Origin: AC-32 sp963766375
Lineage (GTDB): Bacteria; Actinomycetota; Thermoleophilia; Gaiellales; Gaiellaceae
DNA: 64,000 nucleotides
Assembly: GCA_963766375.1 (NCBI GenBank)
Contig: CAVXZG010000004.1
Span: forward strand, 169,905 to 233,904
Direction: 5' to 3'
In this document: one piece after another, positions 1 to 8,442 of the stretch
Numbering within the stretch: the stretch's first letter is position 1
Layout: each line of letters opens with the position of its first letter
Notes under the pieces: model-generated
Seen by the model: the letters and a program-made list of their open reading frames with translations, nothing else
Databases searched by the model: none
Told to the model about the DNA's origin: nothing
Position numbers and translations under genes: made by a program

Positions 1-618
1 CTCCAGCGCCTCGATCGCGCTGAGGTGGCCACGCGTGCCGCCCTCGGGGTTCGGCTGGAGCAGGGTCGCCTCGCAGACAAACAGGTCGGCGTCGCGGGCG
101 ATGTCCTTCAGGCTCTCGCTCGGGCCTGAATCGCCCGAATAGCCGACGACGGTGCCGTTCGCCGAGGCACGGAAGCCGAAGGCCAGCAGGTCGTAGTGCA
201 GGACCCGGTGCGGTGTCACTTCGAAGCCTGCCGCCTCGAAGGTCTCGCCCTCGGAGTACTCGCGCAGCTCGAAGGCGTTCTCGAACATCTCCGGCCGCCC
301 GAGGCGCTCGCCGATCGTGCTCAGCAACTCGCGCCCTTCCGGCGGCACCCAGACCTGCGGAGGCGTCGTTCCCTCCCCGGGCCCGAGAGTCGAGCCCCAG
401 ACCCAGGGCACGAGGTCGCCCCAGTGGTCGAGGTGCCAGTGGGTGATCGCGATCGCGTCCACGCTGGGCCAGGTTTCGCGCTCGCGGAGGTTCGCGAGCA
501 CGCCCGGACCGCAGTCCAGAAGGAGGCGCCCTGGGCCTTCGAGCAGGTAGCCGGACTGGGCGCCGCCCGGGTTCGGCCACGCTGGAGAGCACCCGACGAC
601 GGTCAGTTTGACGCTCAT
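1..618 (-). CDS. MBL-fold metallo-hydrolase (C-terminus cut by window edge)
   Basis: This is a metallo-beta-lactamase-fold hydrolase of the ribonuclease Z-like group, reading leftwards from an ATG at 618 and open to base 1, so about 206 residues are visible and the end is missing. The zinc signature HWHLDHWGD lies near residues 59-67 and follows the usual first beta strands (VVGCSPAWPNPGGAQSGYLL). A later YSGDSG segment near residue 167 supplies the usual metal-ligand aspartate. The substrate cannot be inferred; phosphodiesters or small metabolites are both possible. It is transcribed divergently from the mutase subunit at 631, with only 12 bp between the start codons. Confidence 0.85.
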   Translation of the reverse strand, partial: MSVKLTVVGCSPAWPNPGGAQSGYLLEGPGRLLLDCGPGVLANLRERETWPSVDAIAITHWHLDHWGDLVPWVWGSTLGPGEGTTPPQVWVPPEGRELLSTIGERLGRPEMFENAFELREYSEGETFEAAGFEVTPHRVLHYDLLAFGFRASANGTVVGYSGDSGPSESLKDIARDADLFVCEATLLQPNPEGGTRGHLSAIEALE

Positions 619-623
619 ATACT
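618..623 (+). promoter_or_regulatory. -10 box TATACT for a leaderless mRNA
   Basis: TATACT lies exactly 7 bases before the ATG at 631, so a transcript would start at or next to the start codon. No Shine-Dalgarno sequence is present. The same geometry recurs at many genes in this window. Confidence 0.6.
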
Positions 624-630
624 CATCTTT

Positions 631-1026
631 ATGGCGCAGAAAATTCGTGTGGTCATCGCGAAGCCCGGACTCGACGGCCACGACCGGGGGGCGAAGATCA
701 TCGCACGCGCTCTGCGTGACGCGGGGATGGAAGTCATCTACACCGGACTTCACCAGACCCCGGAGCAGATTGTCGAGACCGCGATCCAGGAAGATGCGGA
801 CGCCGTCGGCATCTCGATTCTCTCCGGCGCGCACATGACCCTCGTGCCTCGGATCCTCGACGGGCTGAAGGAGAACGGGGCGGAGGACGTGCTCGTCGTG
901 CTCGGGGGGACGATCCCGAGCGAGGACGCGGACGAGCTGAAGAGTCAGGGCGTCGCGGCGGTCTTCACCCCGGGCGCGCCGACCGCGGAGATCGTGGACT
1001 TCTTGCGCGGCAAGGTTCTCGTCTGA
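631..1026 (+). CDS. B12-binding subunit of an acyl-CoA mutase
   Basis: The 131-residue protein is a stand-alone cobalamin-binding domain of the methylmalonyl-CoA mutase small-subunit type. It shows the PGLDGHDRG motif (the DxHxxG lower-ligand histidine loop) near residues 11-19, a VGISILSG strand-turn and the LGGTIP glycine-rich loop near residue 91. The ATG at 631 is chosen because the domain begins there and a TATACT box lies 7 bases upstream; an in-frame extension to 196 runs antisense through the metallo-hydrolase and is not believed. The catalytic large subunit is not in the window. It is followed by a crotonase that overlaps its stop codon, which points to acyl-CoA or propionate metabolism. 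Confidence 0.88.
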   Translation: MAQKIRVVIAKPGLDGHDRGAKIIARALRDAGMEVIYTGLHQTPEQIVETAIQEDADAVGISILSGAHMTLVPRILDGLKENGAEDVLVVLGGTIPSEDADELKSQGVAAVFTPGAPTAEIVDFLRGKVLV

Positions 1027-1790
1027 CCGTTCTGGTCGAGCAGGAGGGTGGGATCGCCACCCTGACGATCGACCGGCCGGAGGCGATGAACGCCCTCGAC
1101 CGGCCGACTCTGGAGGAGCTGCGCGATCGGTTGCGTGAGGCCGGCGCGGACACCGAGGTGCGCGTCGTCGTGCTGACCGGTTCCGGCGAGAAGGCATTCA
1201 TCGCCGGTGCCGACATCAAATACATGAGCGGCCTCGAGGTCGAGGAGGCCAAGGACTGGGGGGCGCTGGGCCACGAGAGCGGCCGGCTGCTCGAGACGAT
1301 GCCGAAGCCCACCATCGCGGCGATCAACGGCTTCGCCCTCGGGGGCGGCTGCGAGCTCGCGCTCGCCTGCGACCTCCGCTACGCGGCGTCGACCGCCAAG
1401 CTCGGCCAGCCCGAGATCAACCTCGGGATCATCCCCGGCTGGGGTGGGACGCAACGCCTCGCGCGCGCGACCACTCTGGGGATCGCCAAGGAGCTGATCT
1501 TCACCGGCCGGCTCGTTGCTGCCGAAGAGGCACACCGAATCGGTCTCGTCAACGGTGTGCACGACCCGGTGCTCGAGAAGGCGCGCGAGGTCGCGGCCCT
1601 GCTCGCCTCGAAGAGCCCGGTCGCGCTGGCCGCGGCCAAGGCGGCAACGAATCGCGCGCTCCAGGGCGAGCACGAGCAGAACCTGGAGCAGGAGAGCGCG
1701 GACTTCGGCGAGCTCTTCGCCAGCGAGGACGCGAAGGAGGGCCTCACGGCCTTCGCAGAGAAGCGCGACCCTGTCTTCAAAGGCCGTTAG
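1023..1790 (+). CDS. Enoyl-CoA hydratase/isomerase (crotonase), apparent CTG start
   Basis: This is a crotonase-fold protein of beta-oxidation type. The oxyanion-hole segment GADIKYMSG, the GGGCELALACD motif and the GQPEINLGIIPGWGGTQRL motif carry both glutamates used by enoyl-CoA hydratases. The first ATG (1086) would remove the first beta strand. Reading back in frame gives an N-terminus LTVLVEQEGGIATLTI beginning with CTG at 1023, which overlaps the stop codon of the preceding gene as CTGA. No ATG, GTG or TTG exists in frame between 1023 and 1083. Either CTG initiates, coupled to the upstream gene, or two bases are missing. From CTG the length is 255 residues, normal for the family. The 3' end overlaps the convergent M23 gene by four bases. 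Confidence 0.88.
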   Translation: MTVLVEQEGGIATLTIDRPEAMNALDRPTLEELRDRLREAGADTEVRVVVLTGSGEKAFIAGADIKYMSGLEVEEAKDWGALGHESGRLLETMPKPTIAAINGFALGGGCELALACDLRYAASTAKLGQPEINLGIIPGWGGTQRLARATTLGIAKELIFTGRLVAAEEAHRIGLVNGVHDPVLEKAREVAALLASKSPVALAAAKAATNRALQGEHEQNLEQESADFGELFASEDAKEGLTAFAEKRDPVFKGR

Positions 1791-2674
1791 CTCGCGACGA
1801 GCGAGACCAGCGCCGCGCTGAGCGAGAGGTCGTCGCCGCGCTGAGCCTTCAGTGTCGTCGGCGCGGGCGAGGTCCAGAGCACGACCTGCTGGCCGACCTT
1901 CGCGTTCGCCAGGGTCGTCGGAGTGCCGGGGCCGCCGGGCTTGGCGACTCGCTGGACGGTCGCCGTCTCCGGGACGAGGACGAGCAGACGCCGGCGGATG
2001 TTCGACTGGCGCTGCCGCATCGGCCAGGCGCCGACGCTCGAGCAGCGGATCTGAATCGCGTCGCCGGTGACGGCGGCGACCGTCCCGCGCAGCTCGAGCG
2101 TGAACGGCATCCCCCGCGGCGCCGCGAAGAGCAGGTGCTGGCCACGCTGGAGCCAGGCATACGGATCGACCGCGCCCTTGCCGGACGGGTGCAGCTCGAA
2201 GTGCAGATGTGCGTGGATCCCGTCCGCGTCGCCGGAGTCGCCCACGTAGCCGATCGGCTGGCCCGCGACGACCTTGGCGCCGTTCTTCAGGCCCTTGGCG
2301 TACGAGGTGCCCGCGACGCACTTGCCGCGGTTGTCGTTCTTGGGCGTGAGGTCGTTGTTGAGGTGGATGTAGTAGTAGGTCGTGCCGCTCGCGCCGTGCA
2401 GGTAGAGCATGCAGCCGGCGCTGGCGCTGGTCGTCCAGAACTCCACCTTGCCGGCCTCGGCGGCGAGAGCGAGGTTTCGCTTCGGCGCCATGATGTCGAT
2501 CCCCTTGTGGGCGCCGCCCGCGCGCGCCTCGCCGAAGTCGTCGGTGTAGGTCGCCTGCCCGAGCACCGGGAAGATGATCTTGGCCGGGGGCGCTGCAGCC
2601 GCGCCGGCAGCGAGGGTCAGGAGGGTGAGGACGAGAAGAAGGGTTCCTCGGGCTGTGGTCCGGTGACTGGTCAC
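1787..2674 (-). CDS. Secreted M23-family peptidase (LytM domain)
   Basis: The 295-residue protein has a signal peptide (basic start, then a hydrophobic stretch ending AAGAAAAP). An M23/LytM domain follows: the first metal motif HKGID lies near residue 57 and the second, HLHFELH, near residue 158. Such enzymes cut peptidoglycan cross-links or act as activators of amidases. The last ~110 residues form a beta-rich tail with no motif I recognise. It is convergent with the crotonase and divergent from etfB, whose start lies 70 bp away. Confidence 0.88.
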   Translation of the reverse strand: MTSHRTTARGTLLLVLTLLTLAAGAAAAPPAKIIFPVLGQATYTDDFGEARAGGAHKGIDIMAPKRNLALAAEAGKVEFWTTSASAGCMLYLHGASGTTYYYIHLNNDLTPKNDNRGKCVAGTSYAKGLKNGAKVVAGQPIGYVGDSGDADGIHAHLHFELHPSGKGAVDPYAWLQRGQHLLFAAPRGMPFTLELRGTVAAVTGDAIQIRCSSVGAWPMRQRQSNIRRRLLVLVPETATVQRVAKPGGPGTPTTLANAKVGQQVVLWTSPAPTTLKAQRGDDLSLSAALVSLVAS

Positions 2675-2728
2675 GTTCCGGTGCGCTCCGAAGCGCCAGA
2701 CCCTAGCAGGGCCTCGTTACGCCCTCGG

Positions 2729-2734
2729 TAAAGT
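2729..2734 (+). promoter_or_regulatory. -10 box TAAAGT for the etfBA genes
   Basis: TAAAGT ends 9 bases before the etfB ATG at 2744 and there is no Shine-Dalgarno sequence between them, so the etf transcript is probably leaderless. Confidence 0.5.
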
Positions 2735-2743
2735 CCGCGCGGC

Positions 2744-3524
2744 ATGAAGATCGCCGTTTGCGCCAAGCACGTGCCCGAAGCGACCGCCCAGCGGCGGCTC
2801 GATCCGCAGACGAAGCGGCTCGACCGCTCCGGCGAGGGGACGCTGAACCAGTTCGACGTCCATGCGGTCGAGGAGGCGCTGAAATTGAGAGATGCCTCCG
2901 GCGACGGTGAGGTCGTGATCGTTTCCCTTGGGCCGGAGCGCGCGCTCGAGGCGATGCGCAAGGCCCTCGCAATGGGCGCCGACCGGGTCGCTGCTCGTCA
3001 GCGACGAGGGCGCCGCAGGCTCGGACCTCGTCGCCACCAGCCGCGTGCTCGCGGCCGCGCTCGAGCGCGAGGGCGCCGACCTCGTGCTCTTCGGCCAGCA
3101 GGCAAACGACTCGGATGGCGCCGTGCTCTGGGCCGCGGTCGCCGACCGGCTGCAGCGGCCGCTGATCTCGCAGGTCGCCGAGCTCACGCACGAGGACGGG
3201 AAGGTGCGCGGCAAGCGGCAGACCGAGTTCGGCTACGACGTGATCGAGGCGCCCCTGCCCGCGGTGATCGCCGTCTCCGACGCGATCAACGAGCCGCGCT
3301 ATCCCTCGCTCAAGGGGATCATGGGCGCGAAGAAGAAGCCGCAGGAAACCGTCTCGCTCGGCGACCTCGGCGTCGGCGCGGACGAGGCCGGCGAGGCGGG
3401 CTCGCGGACGGAGGTCTACGCGCTGAGCGACCCACCGGCTCGGGGCGACACGGTGAAGATCGAGGACGACGGCTCGGCGGCGGACAAGATCCTCCAGTTC
3501 CTGCAGGAGAAGAAGGCGCTATGA
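2744..3524 (+). CDS. etfB: Electron transfer flavoprotein beta subunit (one frameshift)
   Basis: EtfB pairs with EtfA to carry electrons from acyl-CoA dehydrogenases to the membrane ETF dehydrogenase. The protein starts MKIAVCAKHVPE, the usual EtfB N-terminus, and continues through FDVHAVEEALKL and the AMP-binding part ending ILQFLQEKKAL. The reading frame breaks near 2990: the first frame runs to ALAMGADRV and the protein resumes one base later as LLVSDEG. Removing one G restores a 259-residue protein of normal length. The stop overlaps the etfA start as ATGA. Confidence 0.93.
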
Positions 3525-4483
3525 AGACCTTGGTTTTCCTCGAGCACCACGAGGGCAAGCTGCAGAAGGACTCGCTCGGCGTGCTCGGCAAGGCGGCCTC
3601 GCTCGGCGGGGAGGTCGAGGCGGTGCTGCTCGGGGAGGGAGTCGAGGGGCTCGCGGCCGAGGCCGGCAAGTACGGGGCCTCGCGCGTGTACGTGGCCGAC
3701 GACGTCCTGCTGGCCGCGCCGTTGCCGCAGCCGCGGGTGGACGCGCTCGAGAGCCTCGTCAACGACGGCGGCCACGACACCGTTCTCTTCGCGGCCAGCG
3801 TGCTCTCGGCCGACGTCGCAGCCGGTCTCGCCGCGCGCCTGGGCGCGGGGCTGAACTGGGATCTCACCGACCTCGTCGAGGAGGACGGGCGGCTCGTGGG
3901 GAAGCGCCCCGCGCTCGGCGACTCGGTCTACGTCGACGTGGGCTGGACCTCCGAGCCTCGCCTGGCGCTGATTCGCTCCGGCACCTTCGAGCCGGCCGAG
4001 ACCGGCGGCAGCGCGGAGGTGGCGAAGATCGAGCCGCGGCTCCAGGACTTCTCGCTCGCCGCGCGCATGGTCGAGCAGGCGCACGAGGAGAGCGAGGGGC
4101 CATCGATCGAGGATGCCGATGTGATCGTCGCGGGCGGCCGGGGGCTGGGCGGCCCCGAGAACTTCGCGCTCGTCGAGGAGCTCGCCAAGGCCCTGGGCGG
4201 CGCCGTGGCCGCAACGCGCGCGGTGGTCGACGCGGGTTGGTACCCCTACGCGGCCCAGGTCGGCCAGACGGGCAAGACCGTCTCGCCGAAGCTCTACGTC
4301 GCGGTCGGCATCTCCGGCGCGATCCAGCACAAGGTCGGGATGCAGAGCTCGGGCCTGATCGTCGCGATCAACAAGGACCCGAACGCGCCGATCTTCGAGT
4401 ACGCCGATCTCGGGGTCGTCGGCGACCTGCACGAGATCGTCCCGAAGCTGACCGAGCTCGTCCGGGCACGCAAGGCCGCTTGA
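3521..4483 (+). CDS. etfA: Electron transfer flavoprotein alpha subunit
   Basis: EtfA holds the FAD of the ETF heterodimer. The 320-residue protein starts MKTLVFLEHHEGKL at an ATG that overlaps the etfB stop. The C-terminal FAD domain is clear: GGRGLGGPENF near residue 206, GQTGKTVSPKLYVAVGISG near residue 248, HKVGMQSS and NKDPNAPIFEYADLGVVGD. Although an open frame extends upstream through the broken etfB region, the real start is 3521. Confidence 0.95.
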   Translation: MKTLVFLEHHEGKLQKDSLGVLGKAASLGGEVEAVLLGEGVEGLAAEAGKYGASRVYVADDVLLAAPLPQPRVDALESLVNDGGHDTVLFAASVLSADVAAGLAARLGAGLNWDLTDLVEEDGRLVGKRPALGDSVYVDVGWTSEPRLALIRSGTFEPAETGGSAEVAKIEPRLQDFSLAARMVEQAHEESEGPSIEDADVIVAGGRGLGGPENFALVEELAKALGGAVAATRAVVDAGWYPYAAQVGQTGKTVSPKLYVAVGISGAIQHKVGMQSSGLIVAINKDPNAPIFEYADLGVVGDLHEIVPKLTELVRARKAA

Positions 4484-4532
4484 GAACGCTACGCGTCCTC
4501 GGATCACGCAATCCGCTCATGGCGGTGGGCGA

Positions 4533-6225
4533 ATGACCTCGCTGCGCCCCTCGGATTCCCCCCCTCCTTTCGACCGAGCGAGTTCATCGCGCCCCCCGGC
4601 GAGCCGGAGATCGAGGTCGGCGTGCTGATCGTCGGCGCAGGCCCGGCGGGGCTCGCGTGCGCGATCCGGCTGGGCCAACTGCTCGAGGAGGCTCCCGAGC
4701 TGGCGGAGCGCCTGGGCGAGGTGCCGGTCGCGGTGCTGGAGAAGGGCAAGCAGCCGGGCTCGCACCTGCTCTCGGGCGCGGTGGTGAACCCGCGCTCGCT
4801 GCGCCGCCTCTTCAGGGACCGCGTGCGCACCGACCAGATGCCCTTCTTCGGGCGGGTCGCGCACGAGTCCGTCTACTTCCTCACCGCGAAGCGGGCGCTG
4901 CGCATCCCGGCGCCCCCGACGATGCGCAACAACGGCAACTACGTCGCCTCGCTCTCGCAGCTCGGGCGCTGGCTCGCCGGCCAGGCCGAGGAAGCCGGCG
5001 CGGTGATCCTGCCGGAGACGAGCGGCCACAAGCTGCTCGTCGGCGACGGCCGCGTGCGGGGCGTCCAGACGGGAGACAAGGGCCGCGGGCGCAACGGGGA
5101 GGAGCTCCCGAACTTCGTCCCCGGCGACGAGGTGCAGGCGAAGGTGACCGTGCTGGCCGAGGGCACGCAGGGCCACCTGACCGGAATCGCGCTCGACCGG
5201 TTCGCGCTCCAGGGCGACAACCCGCAGGTCTGGGCGCTCGGCGTGAAGGAGGTCTGGAAGGTCGCGAAGCCGCTCGGCCGCGTGATCCACACGATGGGCT
5301 GGCCTTTGCGCCCGGGGGCGAAGTACCGCGAGTTCGGCGGCTCCTTCATCTACCCGATGGGCGATGACATGGTCACGATCGGGATGGTGGTCGGGCTCGA
5401 CTACCGCGACGTCGAGCTCTCGGTGCACGACGTTCTCCAGGAGCTGAAGACCCACCCGCTCGTCCGCAAGCTCCTCGCAGGCGGCGAGCGGGTCGCCTGG
5501 GGTGCGAAGACGATTCCGGAGGGCGGGTTCCTGGCTCTCCCGAAGCGGTTGCACGCGCCCGGCCTCCTGATCGCCGGCGACGGCGCGGGGCTCGTGAACG
5601 TGCCGGCGCTGAAGGGGATCCACTACGCGGTCGAGTCCGGCAGGCTCGCGGCCGAGGCGGCCTTCTCGGCCTGCAGCGGGGCGAGGCTCCGGGCCGGCGG
5701 GGCGCGCTCGCGGGCTACGACGAGGCACTCGAGCAAAGCTTCGTCTGGAGCGACCTGAAGCAGGTGCGCAACATGCGGCCGGCCTTCGGCCGAGGCTTCT
5801 GGCTGGGGGGCGCGATGGCCGGCGCGATGACCGCGAGCCGCGGCAAGTTCCCACCCGGCGACGCGAGCCTCGAACACGACGCCGAGCAGGAGCTGATCCG
5901 AACCGACCGCGCGAAGAGCTACCCGGTTCCCGACGGCAAGCTCACCTTCGACAAGCTCTCGTCGGTCTTCCTCAGCGGCAACCAGACCCGTGACGACGCG
6001 CCCAACCACCTGCGCGTGCGCGACCGCGTGCCGCCGGAGATCGCCGAGCTCTGGACGCGAATGTGCCCGGCGCAGGTCTACGAGGTCGGCGACGACGCCG
6101 GCGACGGCGACGTCCAGGTCGAGGTGACCCCCTCGAACTGCGTCCAGTGCGGCGCGATCACCGCCAAGGGCGGCCGCCTGACCCCGCCCGAGGGCGGCTC
6201 GGGCCCCGAGTACAAGCTGACCTAG
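4533..6225 (+). CDS. ETF:quinone oxidoreductase (ETF dehydrogenase), two frameshifts
   Basis: This membrane flavoprotein passes electrons from ETF to the quinone pool. The ATG at 4533 gives MTSLRPSD, reaches PPPFD and then needs one extra base near 4575 to continue PSEFIAPPGEPEIEVGVLIVGAGPAGLACAIRL, which contains the FAD dinucleotide motif. A second missing base near 5671 joins AAFSA to the following LQRGEAPG and then GYDEALEQSFVWSDLK. With both restored the product is about 564 residues, normal for the family. The C-terminal iron-sulfur part is atypical: MCPAQVYEV, then NCVQCGAITAKGG with only two cysteines in the cluster where classical enzymes have three (see findings). It follows etfA by 49 bp, so the three genes form one electron-transfer operon. 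Confidence 0.9.
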
Positions 6226-6244
6226 CGAGCCCGCGCTCCCACCT

Positions 6245-6267
6245 CCAAGTAACAGACTGTTACTTGG
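6245..6267. promoter_or_regulatory. Palindromic operator, upstream copy
   Basis: CCAAGTAACA and TGTTACTTGG form a perfect 10-bp inverted repeat around a GAC centre. The core GTAACAGACTGTTAC is repeated 66 bp downstream (centre to centre). This form, short perfect arms about a 3-base centre, is typical of a TetR-type dimer site, but the regulator is not in the window. Confidence 0.7.
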
Positions 6268-6312
6268 AACGAAACCGTTGATCCCTCGGCGGCCGCTCGG
6301 CTCAGGCGGCGC

Positions 6313-6331
6313 TAGTAACAGACTGTTACTA
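6313..6331. promoter_or_regulatory. Palindromic operator, downstream copy next to the ribosome binding site
   Basis: TAGTAACA and TGTTACTA flank the same GAC centre, giving an 8-bp perfect inverted repeat. The right arm runs directly into AAGGAG (6331-6336), the ribosome binding site of the gene starting at 6350, so occupancy would block transcription start or elongation there. Confidence 0.7.
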
Positions 6332-6349
6332 AGGAGATAGGCTCGCGGC

Positions 6350-7306
6350 GTGGTTGAGCTCGCTGACGTTGAGGCTGCGCGGGAGGCGATCGGCGGGCGG
6401 CTTCATCGGACGCCTGTCTTCAGCTCGGCGACGCTGGGCGAGCTCGCGGGCGCGCGCGTCTTCCTCAAGGCGGAGCTCTTCCAGAAGACCGGCTCCTTCA
6501 AGCCGCGCGGGGTGCTCACCAACCTCGCCGCCCTTGGCGAGGAGCAGCGCGCGCGCGGCGTGATCGGCATCTCGGCCGGCAACCACGCGCAGGCGCTCGC
6601 CTGGGGTGCGGCCGCGGAGGGGCTCGACGCGCTCGTGATCATGTGGCAGGGCGCGAGCGAGGCGAAGATCGAGGCCACGCGCGGCTACGGCGCCGAGGTC
6701 GACCTCGAATCGGCCGGCCCGGCCGAGGCCTTCGACCGGCTCGCGGAGATGGTCGACCAAACCGGCCGAACGCCCGTGCATCCGTTCGACCACCCGCTGA
6801 CGATCGCGGGCCAGGGAACGGTCGGCCTCGAGTTGCTCGAGGACGTTCCCGACGCGGACGTGGTGCTCGTTCCGGTCGGCGGTGGCGGCCTCATTGCCGG
6901 GGTCGCCACGGCGGTGAAAGGTCTCCGGCCCGGCGCCCGGGTGATCGGCGTCGAGCCGGAGCTCTCGCCGGCGTTGCACGATGCGCTGGCGGCGGGGAAG
7001 CCCGTCCCGGTCAACCCGCGCTCGATCGCGGACGGACTCGGCGCGCCCTTTGCCGGCGACCACGGTTTCGAGATCTCGCGCGAACTGGTCGAGAGCGTCG
7101 TGCTGCTCACCGAGGAGGAGATCGAGGAGGGAACGCGGTTCCTCTACGCGCGCGCGAAGCTGGCCTGCGAGCCGGCCGGAGCGGCCACGACCGGCGCGCT
7201 CCTCGCCGGGAAGATCCCGCTCCAGGCGGGCGAAACGGTGGTCGCGGTCGTCTCGGGCGGCAACGTGGCCACCCAAACCGCCGCTGCTATCCTGGGTGGA
7301 CAATGA
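6350..7306 (+). CDS. Threonine dehydratase-like PLP enzyme
   Basis: The 318-residue protein is a fold-type II PLP enzyme of the threonine ammonia-lyase / serine racemase group, which deaminate threonine or serine to oxo acids. The PLP lysine lies in KTGSFKPRG near residue 48, the phosphate-binding loop is VGGGGLIAG near residue 180, and SGGN closes the ring-binding site near residue 304. It lacks the regulatory ACT domain of IlvA, so catabolic dehydratase or racemase activity is more likely than isoleucine synthesis. The GTG start follows an AAGGAG site that adjoins the second operator. The end overlaps the rpmE start as ATGA. Confidence 0.85.
   Translation: MVELADVEAAREAIGGRLHRTPVFSSATLGELAGARVFLKAELFQKTGSFKPRGVLTNLAALGEEQRARGVIGISAGNHAQALAWGAAAEGLDALVIMWQGASEAKIEATRGYGAEVDLESAGPAEAFDRLAEMVDQTGRTPVHPFDHPLTIAGQGTVGLELLEDVPDADVVLVPVGGGGLIAGVATAVKGLRPGARVIGVEPELSPALHDALAAGKPVPVNPRSIADGLGAPFAGDHGFEISRELVESVVLLTEEEIEEGTRFLYARAKLACEPAGAATTGALLAGKIPLQAGETVVAVVSGGNVATQTAAAILGGQ
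7288..7293 (+). promoter_or_regulatory. -10 box TATCCT for rpmE inside the preceding gene
   Basis: TATCCT lies 9 bases before the rpmE ATG at 7303, inside the end of the dehydratase gene. It would let the ribosomal and release-factor genes be expressed independently of the operator-controlled gene upstream. No good -35 box is visible. Confidence 0.4.
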
Positions 7307-7515
7307 AGGCCGACATTCATCCCGAGTACGTCCTGGCAACCGTTCGCTGCGCCTGCGGCAATGAGTTCCAGACGCGCTCGACGAAGCCCGAGCTGCACGT
7401 CGAGGTCTGCTCGAACTGTCACCCGTTCTACACGGGCAAGCAGAAGCTGATGGACTCCGGCGGCCGGGTAGAGCGCTTCCAGCGCCGCCTCGAGAAGGCC
7501 GGCCGCAAGGCCTAG
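7303..7515 (+). CDS. rpmE: Ribosomal protein bL31 (zinc-binding form)
   Basis: The 70-residue protein begins MKADIHPEYVLATVRCACG and contains the paired cysteines CAC and CSNC of the C+ zinc-binding form of bL31, followed by HPFYTGKQKLMDSGGRVERF, the family signature. Its start overlaps the preceding stop by four bases. It heads the conserved rpmE-DUF1385-prfA-prmC cluster. Confidence 0.97.
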   Translation: MKADIHPEYVLATVRCACGNEFQTRSTKPELHVEVCSNCHPFYTGKQKLMDSGGRVERFQRRLEKAGRKA

Positions 7516-7521
7516 CTAGCC

Positions 7522-8442
7522 ATGTCGCAGCCCATCGGTGGGCAAGCCGTCCTCGAGGGCGTGATGATGCGCGGCCCCTCGAACTGGGCGGTCGCCGTAC
7601 GCAAGCCGGACGGCCAGATCGCAGAGGTCTGCCGCCCGATCGAGTCCGTCATGAAGCGGCACTGGTTCTTCCGGCTGCCGGTGATCCGCGGCGTGATCGC
7701 GCTCGGCGAGTCGCTCGCGATCGGCTTCCGCGCGCTCTCGATCTCGGCGCAGTACGCAGCGCAGGAAGACGGGGCGGACGCCGAAGAGATTCAGACCGAG
7801 CTCTCGCGCGGCGCGCTCTTCTTCGCCTTCGCGGTCGCGATCGCCTTTGCGGTGCTGCTCTTCAAGGTCACGCCGGCGCTGATCGTGAACTGGCTCCCGA
7901 TCGAAACCACGGGCTGGTTCGTGATCGTCGAGGGCTTGATCCGCGTCACGCTCTTCATCGCGTACCTGGGCGTGATCTCGCTCCTGCCCGACCTGCGGCG
8001 CGTTTTCCAGTACCACGCGGCCGAGCACAAGGCGATCAACGCCTACGAGGCCGGCGAAGAGCTCGAGCCGGCGATCGTCCAGCGCTACAGCCTCATCCAC
8101 CCGCGCTGCGGCACAGCCTTTCTGCTCTGGGTGATGGTGATCGCGATCTTCGTGTTCGCGTTCTTCGGGCGGCCCGACTGGTACTGGCTGATCGCCACGA
8201 GGATCCTGCTCCTGCCGGTGATCGCGGGGATCGCATACGAGCTGATCCGCTTTGCCGGCAAGCACACCGACAACCGTTTTCTGATGGCCCTGCTCGCGCC
8301 CGGGCTCTGGCTGCAGCGCCTCACGACCCGCGAGCCGACGCTCGACCAGCTCGAGGTCTCGATTCGCGCCCTGCGTGATGTGCTCGCGCTCGAAAAGCGA
8401 GATACGGCGGGTGATGCGCCCAAGGTCGAGGTGATGGCCTAA
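7522..8442 (+). CDS. DUF1385 membrane protein
   Basis: The 306-residue protein belongs to the DUF1385 family. It opens with GGQAVLEGVMMRGP, has at least four membrane segments (near residues 98-120, 130-155, 200-220 and 225-245) and carries the family's YHAAEHKAINAYE motif near residue 170 with the later HPRCGTAF. The biochemical role is unknown. The position between rpmE and prfA is a widespread arrangement, and the stop overlaps the prfA start. Confidence 0.9.
   Translation: MSQPIGGQAVLEGVMMRGPSNWAVAVRKPDGQIAEVCRPIESVMKRHWFFRLPVIRGVIALGESLAIGFRALSISAQYAAQEDGADAEEIQTELSRGALFFAFAVAIAFAVLLFKVTPALIVNWLPIETTGWFVIVEGLIRVTLFIAYLGVISLLPDLRRVFQYHAAEHKAINAYEAGEELEPAIVQRYSLIHPRCGTAFLLWVMVIAIFVFAFFGRPDWYWLIATRILLLPVIAGIAYELIRFAGKHTDNRFLMALLAPGLWLQRLTTREPTLDQLEVSIRALRDVLALEKRDTAGDAPKVEVMA

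Noticed and set aside
196..630. Long in-frame extension of the mutase subunit upstream of 631
   Set aside because: It runs antisense through the metallo-hydrolase, has the composition of a shadow frame, and the ATG at 631 has its own promoter box and matches the family N-terminus.
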